Shown: positions 57,127 to 64,000 of the stretch, one piece after another
Position numbering within the stretch: position 1 is the first letter of the stretch
Layout of the letters: every line of letters begins with the position of its first letter
NCBI RefSeq assembly: GCF_948329825.1
Contig: NZ_CAOJCM010000002.1
Coordinates: 1,051,777 to 1,115,776 of the forward strand
Reading direction: 5' to 3'
From: Paenibacillus sp. JJ-100
Lineage (GTDB): Bacteria > Bacillota > Bacilli > Paenibacillales > Paenibacillaceae
DNA: 64,000 nt
The notes under the pieces: generated by a model
Database searches by the model: none
Told to the model about the DNA's origin: nothing
What the model saw: the letters and a program-made list of their open reading frames with translations, nothing else
Made by a program: the position numbers and the translations under genes

Positions 57127-58674
57127 ATGAAAGCTGCCATTTATCTAAGAAAATCCCGTGCAGATGAAGAAGCAGAACGCCGTGGAGAAGGTGAAACCTT
57201 AGCCAAGCATAGAAAAGCTCTCCTGAAGCACGCGCGTTATGTTAATGCGAATATCATAGAGATTTACGAGGAGATTGTGAGTGGGGAAAGCCTGGTTCAC
57301 CGCCCTCAAATGCTTAAACTATTGAAAGATGTGGAAGCCAGACTGTATGATGCGGTCCTAGTTATGGACATCGACCGTTTTGGACGCGGTAACATGCAAG
57401 AACAAGGCTTGATACTGGAGACTTTTCGGAATGCCGATACCAAAATCATCACCCCTCGTAAGACATACGATCTGCACGATGAATTTGACGAGGAATACAG
57501 TGAGTTCGAAGCCTTTATGGCGCGAAAGGAACTCAAGATTATTACACGCCGGATGCAAGGTGGTCGTGTGCGATCCGTGGAAGAAGGTAATTATCTTGGA
57601 ACGCGCCCGCCTTATGGTTATGAGATTGAAGATTTAACGAACGGTAGAACCTTGAAGCCCCATCCGATTCAGGCTCCTATTGTTAGACAAATATTCGAAT
57701 GGTACGTGCATTCTGATCCCGAACATCAGAAAGGTTCCAGCAAGATTGCCACTGCTCTGAACGCCCTGAAGATCCCTTCTGCAACAGGGAAAGATTGGAT
57801 TCCTTCGACGGTACTAAATATACTCAAGAACGCCGTTTATACTGGCAAGATACAATGGAAAAAGAAGCAAACGAAAAAAAGTACAGAGCCTGGCAAACGG
57901 CGAACTGTACGCACGCGTGATACACAAGATTGGATCAGTGTGCAAGGGAAGCACAAAGCTATTATTGATGAAGTCACCTTTGCCAAAGCTCAAGAACGGA
58001 TCTCGGGCAGCTACCATGCCCCCTATCAGCTCGACGAAAATGGTAAACCGAAAATAACAACGGCTTTGGCAGGTCTGGTGAAATGTGAGAACTGTGGTAT
58101 GACGATGGTCTATCGCCCTTATACGAGTCAGCCCGCACACTTGCGCTGCAATACCCCATCTTGCAACACTCGGAGTAGTCAGTATAGGCTCGTTGAAGCC
58201 AAGATCATTGAGGGCTTGAAGGAATGGCTTGCCGATTATAAAGTAAAGTGGAGTAAACGGGAAAAGAAAGCACCAGACGAATCTAATGATTTCAGGAAAA
58301 CGGCACTCGATGCTCTTGAGAAAGAGATGAAGGAATTAGAAACTCAGAAAGAACGGCTTTATGATTTTTTGGAGCGAGGCATATATACAGAGGATGTTTT
58401 TCTTGAACGATCGCAGAGCTTGTCTCAGCGCATTTCAGCAGCCGAACAGGCTATTGAACGAACTATACAAGAGATCAATCTGGAGCAAAGAAAACAGAAG
58501 GCTCAGCATAATGTAATCCCAATTGCTGAGTCCGTGGTCAAGTCATATTATGAAACAGACGATCCAGTCAAACGTAATAAGCTGTTAAAATCCGTATTGC
58601 ATAAAGTCGTCTATAAAAAAGAAAAACCCCAGCAAGGGGCGGACTTTGAAGTATATCTACACCCACGTCTATGA
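57127..58674 (+). CDS. spoIVCA: Large serine recombinase for sigK reconstruction (SpoIVCA-like)
   Basis: 515 residues. The resolvase domain (1-145) has catalytic Ser10 in YLRKSRAD and the arginines of DIDRFGRG (81-88). The recombinase domain (about 155-260) includes [11 protein letters not shown] zinc ribbon has C320, C323, C341 and C346, followed by a coiled coil (about 375-450). It faces the sigK 5' half, ending 5 bp into it, the same arrangement as B. subtilis spoIVCA/spoIVCB. It should excise the prophage and, for phage spread, integrate it. AGGAGGTACAA precedes ATG. Confidence 0.9.
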   Translation: MKAAIYLRKSRADEEAERRGEGETLAKHRKALLKHARYVNANIIEIYEEIVSGESLVHRPQMLKLLKDVEARLYDAVLVMDIDRFGRGNMQEQGLILETFRNADTKIITPRKTYDLHDEFDEEYSEFEAFMARKELKIITRRMQGGRVRSVEEGNYLGTRPPYGYEIEDLTNGRTLKPHPIQAPIVRQIFEWYVHSDPEHQKGSSKIATALNALKIPSATGKDWIPSTVLNILKNAVYTGKIQWKKKQTKKSTEPGKRRTVRTRDTQDWISVQGKHKAIIDEVTFAKAQERISGSYHAPYQLDENGKPKITTALAGLVKCENCGMTMVYRPYTSQPAHLRCNTPSCNTRSSQYRLVEAKIIEGLKEWLADYKVKWSKREKKAPDESNDFRKTALDALEKEMKELETQKERLYDFLERGIYTEDVFLERSQSLSQRISAAEQAIERTIQEINLEQRKQKAQHNVIPIAESVVKSYYETDDPVKRNKLLKSVLHKVVYKKEKPQQGADFEVYLHPRL

Positions 58675-58692
58675 TGTGGGTGTTATCTCATT
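58659..58692. other. attR-like recombination site at the sigK 5' half
   Basis: Contains ACACCCAC (58659-58666) and GTGGGTGT (58676-58683), an 8-bp inverted repeat with a 9-bp centre that spans both stop codons, then TGTTATCTCA (58681-58690) and TCATT (58688-58692), the counterparts of the left-end sequences. Exact crossover not fixed. Confidence 0.6.
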
Positions 58693-59112
58693 CCCCTCTT
58701 TGTCCGTACCGATGGGGTCATGTAAGGATACATCTTTACGTGTTTTTTTCAAGGAACGTAAGTGCATCAGGATTTCGTTTTCAATACATCTTGCGGCGAA
58801 TGTCGCCAGCTTCGTGCCTTTGCCTTGCTGAAAGCTTTCTATGGCTTTAATCAAACCAATCGTTCCAATCGATATCAGGTCCTCCTGATCTTCGCCCGTG
58901 TTATCAAACTTCTTCACGATATGTGCCACAAGACGCAGATTGTGTTCTATAAGCAGATTGCGCGAGTGGGCATTGCCTTCAGCCATGAGGCGCAGGTGTT
59001 TGGCTTCGTCATCCTCAGCGAGCGGCTGGGGAAACGCATTGTTTTTGACATATGAAACGAGTAACGTTAATTCTTTGATGAACAGAGCTATTGCGGTAAA
59101 CAATCCGGGCAC
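58669..59112 (-). CDS. sigK: RNA polymerase sigma-K precursor, 5' half (SpoIVCB equivalent)
   Basis: GTG 59112 (AGGAGGTGTCATCT upstream) begins a pro-sequence [20 protein letters not shown], then [10 protein letters not shown] as in B. subtilis pro-sigma-K. Regions 2 and 3 follow: [38 protein letters not shown], then [16 protein letters not shown]. The reading frame then enters prophage DNA and stops after PTS at TAG 58669. Without excision the product lacks region 4 and should be inactive. Confidence 0.93.
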   Translation of the reverse strand: MPGLFTAIALFIKELTLLVSYVKNNAFPQPLAEDDEAKHLRLMAEGNAHSRNLLIEHNLRLVAHIVKKFDNTGEDQEDLISIGTIGLIKAIESFQQGKGTKLATFAARCIENEILMHLRSLKKTRKDVSLHDPIGTDKEGNEITPTS

Positions 59113-59175
59113 AGATGACACCTCCTGCAGTTTTACAACGATCTGGCCTGAGCACCTAAGGGAACAGGGTCGATC

Positions 59176-59203
59176 TATTGTATGTGGGCAGGGGCCCAGA
59201 TGT
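59176..59203 (-). promoter_or_regulatory. Sigma-E/sigma-K-type promoter of sigK
   Basis: On the - strand, CATACAATA (59184 to 59176) matches both the sigma-E -10 (CATACANT) and the sigma-K -10 (CATANNNTA). An AC at 59203-59202 lies 17 bases upstream, as in sigma-K -35 elements. It is 63 bp upstream of the GTG. It fits sigma-E start and sigma-K autoregulation as in B. subtilis. Confidence 0.7.
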
Positions 59204-59310
59204 GCACGTACCATTAATTCGGCATCAAATAAACCAAACTTTTAAACCAAACTTTCAAAACACATTCAGTGAGAGAATCTTACGTCAGAAAATCTCGAAA
59301 ATCTCCCTCT

Positions 59311-59490
59311 TTATACACTCACATTAACGATCGAACCTACTCGTTCCAACAGCAAAAACTCTTTCTCTACACTTTCAATAAAATACGTTTTCTCACCTAA
59401 CACAATCACATCATGCTGCACCAGCGGAACCTCGCTTTTAAAATAGATGACGTTATCCATTCCACGAAATGCCCCTTTATAATAAAACAT
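59311..59490 (-). CDS. Hypothetical small chromosomal protein
   Basis: 59 residues from ATG 59490 (AGAGGGA upstream): MFYYKGAFRGMDNVIYFKSE, then DVIVLGEKTYFIESVEKEF. A small beta domain. It lies upstream of sigK on the same strand. No family recognised. Confidence 0.55.
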   Translation of the reverse strand: MFYYKGAFRGMDNVIYFKSEVPLVQHDVIVLGEKTYFIESVEKEFLLLERVGSIVNVSV

Positions 59491-59623
59491 CGTAATCGTT
59501 TCCCTCTCTTTCACGAAAATGCTTATGTACATCCAGATTTACATCTACATTTACATCTACATTTCATTGTATACTATACTATTTACCCTCCCTGAATCCG
59601 GATCATCATTAAAATACAAAAAA

Positions 59624-59653
59624 CCTCAGACTCTGTAATCGCCAGGCCTGAGG
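59624..59653 (-). terminator. Terminator of the esterase gene
   Basis: CCTCAG (59624-59629) and CTGAGG (59648-59653); on the - strand TTTTTTG follows. Confidence 0.75.
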
Positions 59654-59662
59654 CTGATGAAT

Positions 59663-60977
<1,315 letters not shown>

Positions 60978-60980
60978 AAA

Positions 60981-61012
60981 AGCCCCAGCTCTCTTTTGGA
61001 GAAACTGAGACT
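60981..61012 (-). terminator. Terminator of the MFS transporter gene
   Basis: On the - strand AGTCTCAG...CTCC pairs with GAGAG-CTGGGGCT (several G-U pairs), followed by TTTTTT. Confidence 0.6.
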
Positions 61013-61030
61013 TACGGACAATTTTATACG

Positions 61031-62308
61031 CTAATGAGCTGACACGGGTTGGATGTTCTCCGCATCATCGAACGAAGACTTCTTATCATGCATAAACAAG
61101 CTGAGTAACAATCCTATTAAGCCAATAGCCGCAATCACTGCCGCGTAGATCGGCACCGAGATCAGCCCAGTATGCGTAATCGCAAACCCACCAATATAAG
61201 CGCCAGCCGCATTCCCTAGATTAAACGCAGAGTGACTGGATGTCGTCGCCAGCAATGGTGCTTCACGCGTCATATTCATAATACGGATCTGAAGTCCTGG
61301 CATAATCCCAAAGGCTGCAACCCCCCATAAAAATATGGTGATTACTGCTAGTACCGGATTGTGCAGTGTCAGCGTTAATACAGCCAAGAGCACAGCAAGA
61401 ATACCAAAATTAACGATAAGTGAAGGCATGAGTTTCCAATCGGCCAGACGGCCGCCAACCATATTGCCTAATGTGACACCAAAACCAAACAGCACCAGAA
61501 TCCAGGTTACATTCTGTTCAGCAAAACCACTAATATCCACCAGCATCGGTGTTATGTAAGTAAAGACAGCAAACAGACTACCACAACCCATAGCTCCGAT
61601 GAGCAGCACCAGTAATACCTGTGGACGAATCAGATTGCGGAACTGTTGTCCCAGGTTAGCTGGTGTTCCTTGCGGAATGACCGGAATGAAACGAACAATA
61701 CCAAACAGAGAAATCACACCTAAAATAGTGATCGCCCCGAAAGAAGAACGCCAGCCAAGCTGCTGGCCGATAAATGTACCAAACGGAACACCAATGATAT
61801 TAGCGATGGTAAGCCCGGCGAGCACTACCGACACAGCTCCAGCTCTCCGATCCGGCGTTACCAGTTTAGTAGCCATAATTGAACCCACTCCGAGGAATGT
61901 GCCATGAGCAAATGCTGTCAAAATACGCGCTGAGATCAGCAATCCGTAAGTAGGCGCAATAACGGACAACGCATTGCCGATGATGAAAATACACATCAGC
62001 AGTACTAACAGTTTTTTCTGCGGAATCTTGTGTGTGAACACCGTTAGAATAGGTGCACCCACAGCTACGCCCAGAGCGTAGCCCGTGATTAGCTGACCCG
62101 CTTGCGGAATGCTTACGTTCAGATCATTAGCCACATTAGGCAACAAACCCATGATTATAAATTCAGTCATGCCAATGGCAAATGCCCCTATCGTCAAACA
62201 TAACAACGATAAAGGAAACGCCTTTCTATGACCTGGTTCTAAAGTCTGTGCAGTATGCTTGCGCTCTGCTAGTTGACCCGTTGAAGGGTCGAAGTTTGTC
62301 TTGCTCAT
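61031..62308 (-). CDS. MFS transporter, DHA1/AraJ-like
   Basis: 425 residues from ATG 62308. Twelve hydrophobic segments; the start SLLCLTIGAFAIGMTEFIIM is typical of the AraJ/YdhP/Cmr group of drug or sugar exporters. GGAG lies 13 bases upstream. It probably exports a small molecule; substrate unknown. Ordinary chromosomal gene with its own terminator. Confidence 0.88.
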   Translation of the reverse strand: MSKTNFDPSTGQLAERKHTAQTLEPGHRKAFPLSLLCLTIGAFAIGMTEFIIMGLLPNVANDLNVSIPQAGQLITGYALGVAVGAPILTVFTHKIPQKKLLVLLMCIFIIGNALSVIAPTYGLLISARILTAFAHGTFLGVGSIMATKLVTPDRRAGAVSVVLAGLTIANIIGVPFGTFIGQQLGWRSSFGAITILGVISLFGIVRFIPVIPQGTPANLGQQFRNLIRPQVLLVLLIGAMGCGSLFAVFTYITPMLVDISGFAEQNVTWILVLFGFGVTLGNMVGGRLADWKLMPSLIVNFGILAVLLAVLTLTLHNPVLAVITIFLWGVAAFGIMPGLQIRIMNMTREAPLLATTSSHSAFNLGNAAGAYIGGFAITHTGLISVPIYAAVIAAIGLIGLLLSLFMHDKKSSFDDAENIQPVSAH

Positions 62309-62389
62309 GATGATTTCTATTCTCCTATCCGTCATATGTCTTTTTTATGTCTTTCATATTTCTGTTGCTTCATTCCAGTTCCGAATTGG

Positions 62390-63340
62390 TTAATCCAATT
62401 GCGTAGCGCCACCTGTTGCTTTCAGCCATAATGCCTCATTGAGATGGTCAAAGGTATCTCTCATCGCCAGCCTGTCCTGCCAATGTGAAGGAATGCCACT
62501 CCGTCCATAATACGCACCTGCCATTTGCCCATATACAGCACCCGTTGTATCAGCATCATCGCCTAGATTGACTGCTAGCAGTGCTCCGTCCGAGAAACTG
62601 GAGGATTTCGCGAATGCCCAGAGCGCGGCTTCCAGAGAACGCACGACGTAACCACTGCCTTGAATCTCAGGAGGTTCTTTACGGTGATAGGATCCCATGA
62701 CTACCTCTTCAATAGCAGGTGAAAAAGAGGCTCCTGCACTCGACCGCCACCGCTTCATCGTCTCCGGGGATAACATTGTAGCCTTATCGGCTCCATGAAA
62801 TCCCGCCACAAGTACGGCTGCCAGCACTTCGCAGGCCTCCACACTTTCTGTCGCGGCGTGTGTTGTACGGGAACTTAGGCCTGCGTAGCGAATCGCCTCC
62901 GCCGGTTCATTCGCATAAGCCATAGCAATCGGAGCAAGTCTCATAATAGAGCCGTTGCCCGCTGCCATAGGGTCAGTTGATCCACTATAGGGATCGCCAG
63001 TGCGAACAAACCGTTCCAGTGCACTTCGCGTAGCTCCGCCAATATCAAAGCAGTCTCCAGTACTACTCATATATCCGACTCTGTACCAATTCGTATATCT
63101 GCGCATCTGATCGTCAGGGTCGAAACGCTGCTGTCGCACCAAACTTTCTGCCAAACATAGAGCCATAGAAGTATCGTCAGTCCACTCCCCCGCTTTTAAT
63201 CCAAACACTCCACCGCCTACCATATCTGTAACAGGCTCAAAAGTCCCCGGACTGCTGAATTCAACGGTGGTGCCTAACGCATCTCCTACAGCAAGTCCAA
63301 TCAGACATCCATCAAAACGATCTTGTTGCAGCATGCTCAT
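62390..63340 (-). CDS. ADP-ribosylglycohydrolase family protein
   Basis: 316 residues. GCLIGLAVGDALGTTVEFSS, the metal motif WTDDTSMALCLAESL and NLGDDADTTGAVYGQMAGAY are the DraG/ARH signatures that bind two Mg ions. It removes ADP-ribose from proteins or nucleic acids. ATG 63340 has GAGGAG upstream. Confidence 0.92.
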   Translation of the reverse strand: MSMLQQDRFDGCLIGLAVGDALGTTVEFSSPGTFEPVTDMVGGGVFGLKAGEWTDDTSMALCLAESLVRQQRFDPDDQMRRYTNWYRVGYMSSTGDCFDIGGATRSALERFVRTGDPYSGSTDPMAAGNGSIMRLAPIAMAYANEPAEAIRYAGLSSRTTHAATESVEACEVLAAVLVAGFHGADKATMLSPETMKRWRSSAGASFSPAIEEVVMGSYHRKEPPEIQGSGYVVRSLEAALWAFAKSSSFSDGALLAVNLGDDADTTGAVYGQMAGAYYGRSGIPSHWQDRLAMRDTFDHLNEALWLKATGGATQLD

Positions 63341-63583
63341 TCATCTTTCACTCCTCATCCTTACAACTCATGTCTTCAATATGTTTCCATTGCACTATTG
63401 CACAACATTTCCCAAACCCCTTAACTCATGAACTACACTCAGCACATTCTTTCATGACTTCACGAACGTATTCACTTATTTTCCCACATCCATCCATCGG
63501 GCGTAAAGTGAATTCAATATCAGGCCGCCAACCCAAATCTTATGCTTACCATACACTCCCTCCTGAGCCTTACCAAAACAAAA

Positions 63584-63620
63584 AACAGCGTATTCTCCTC
63601 TTGTCAGGAAACACGCTGTT
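63584..63620 (-). terminator. Terminator of the gene at the right edge
   Basis: AACAGCGT (63584-63591) pairs with ACGCTGTT (63613-63620); on the - strand TTTTTG follows. Confidence 0.8.
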
Positions 63621-63628
63621 CACAGGTA

Positions 63629-64000
63629 TCACGATTCATTCATAATGGAGTTCACCGATGCGTACACCATCGGCAAAAAGCCTTCGGAAGGCTCACCTAC
63701 AGGTGCATCAATGTGGAAAATGAAATCCGTGCCGTCCAGTTCTTTCACGATGAAATATTGCGTTTTCTTATCGTTCTGAGACATCATGAACAGTTTTGCC
63801 TCGTTCATCGGTCCGTTGCTGAGCTGTTCAGACGTTAATTCCTTAACCTCTCCGATCTGGGATAACTCTTCCTTGGCATCCATTCTCAGTTCATCCCGCT
63901 TGAAGTCTGAAGACAACTTCTCGATCTCAACCTTATACGCAGGATCGATCTTCATCGTTAACTCATGATCTTCCGCATCAAATGCCATGGGCTCAAAAAT
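63629..64000 (-). CDS. C-terminal part of a protein running off the window
   Basis: The - strand frame is open from the edge through ATG 63988 to the stop at 63629. About 124 residues are seen: LTMKIDPAYKVEIEKLSSDF, KRDELRMDAKEELSQIGEV, then FIVKELDGTDFIFHIDAPVG. ATG 63988 has no good ribosome binding site, so the gene probably begins outside. Function unknown. Confidence 0.6.
   Translation of the reverse strand: MFEPMAFDAEDHELTMKIDPAYKVEIEKLSSDFKRDELRMDAKEELSQIGEVKELTSEQLSNGPMNEAKLFMMSQNDKKTQYFIVKELDGTDFIFHIDAPVGEPSEGFLPMVYASVNSIMNES

Larger units (their letters stand above)
6105..58683. mobile_element. Skin-like PBSX-type prophage interrupting sigK (about 52.6 kb)
   Basis: The element lies between the two halves of sigK, with a large serine recombinase at its right edge. 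It has the gene order of PBSX/skin-type contractile-tailed phages: terminase, portal, gpF-like, XkdF-like, capsid, connectors, sheath, tube, chaperone, tape measure, XkdP/Q/R/S/T, fibre, holin, endolysin. Replication, recombination, RusA, LexA-like, ArpU and a divergent immunity region are also present. No frameshifted or truncated structural gene was noticed apart from the expected programmed frameshift. Boundaries are from the sigK reading frame; the exact base of crossover is uncertain by about 12 bp. Confidence 0.9.

Noticed and set aside
61031..64000. Right flank as part of the prophage
   Set aside because: It lies outside the sigK 5' half and the recombinase end, and the genes are ordinary chromosomal ones with their own terminators.

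Overview
The window looks like a chromosomal segment of a spore-forming Firmicute, most likely a Paenibacillus. The reasons are a split sigma-K gene with Paenibacillus-like wording, a copper-amine-oxidase-N surface protein, a CE1-type secreted esterase, strong AGGAGG ribosome binding sites and many TTG/GTG starts. No rRNA, tRNA or CRISPR array was seen.

Layout. (1) 1-5.7 kb, + strand: cell-surface genes (end of an Ig/cadherin-like repeat protein, a TPR-glycosyltransferase, a FecR/cohesin-like protein, an NHL-repeat protein with a copper-amine-oxidase-N domain). (2) 5.84-6.13 kb, - strand: the 3' half of sigK. (3) about 6.1-58.68 kb: a complete-looking PBSX/skin-type contractile-tailed prophage of about 52.6 kb lying inside sigK. 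(4) 58.67-59.11 kb, - strand: the 5' half of sigK. (5) 59.3-64 kb: ordinary chromosomal genes (small protein, esterase, MFS transporter, ADP-ribosylglycohydrolase, a gene running off the edge).

The central finding is that sigK is split. The 5' half ends in ...EGNEIT then a stop, and the 3' half resumes in frame with ...[10 protein letters not shown] large serine recombinase (57127-58674) sits convergently against the 5' half, as spoIVCA does beside spoIVCB in B. subtilis. A sigma-E-like -10 (CATACAGT) precedes the recombinase. A -10 matching both sigma-E and sigma-K (CATACAATA) precedes the sigK 5' half. The inference is that the mother cell excises the prophage during sporulation to rebuild a protein of about 232 residues, as with the B. 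subtilis skin element. Unlike a decayed element, this one keeps packaging, capsid, tail, lysis, replication and recombination genes.

Inside the prophage almost everything is on the - strand, read from right to left: immunity region (divergent XRE regulators with three operator-like palindromes, 54.5-55.3 kb), early small genes, SbcC-like ATPase / RecT-like / MBL-fold recombination module, replication (initiator with an internal six-iteron origin, helicase loader, DnaB), RusA, LexA-like and ArpU-type regulators, methyltransferase, terminase, portal, capsid, tail (with a -1 frameshift signal in the tail-assembly chaperone), baseplate, fibre, holin and a two-domain endolysin. A second XRE/operator module with tiny hydrophobic peptides and a YolD-like operon close the left end. 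Several + strand genes interrupt the - strand order and look like cargo: a membrane protein (32989), a CxxC protein (36099), an HNH nuclease with a 2-TM partner (41119-42322) and a DUF4041/T5orf172 protein (55583). Many short genes here (37789, 39890, 40018, 43711, 44051, 7450, 7677) are supported by ribosome binding sites and start/stop overlaps.
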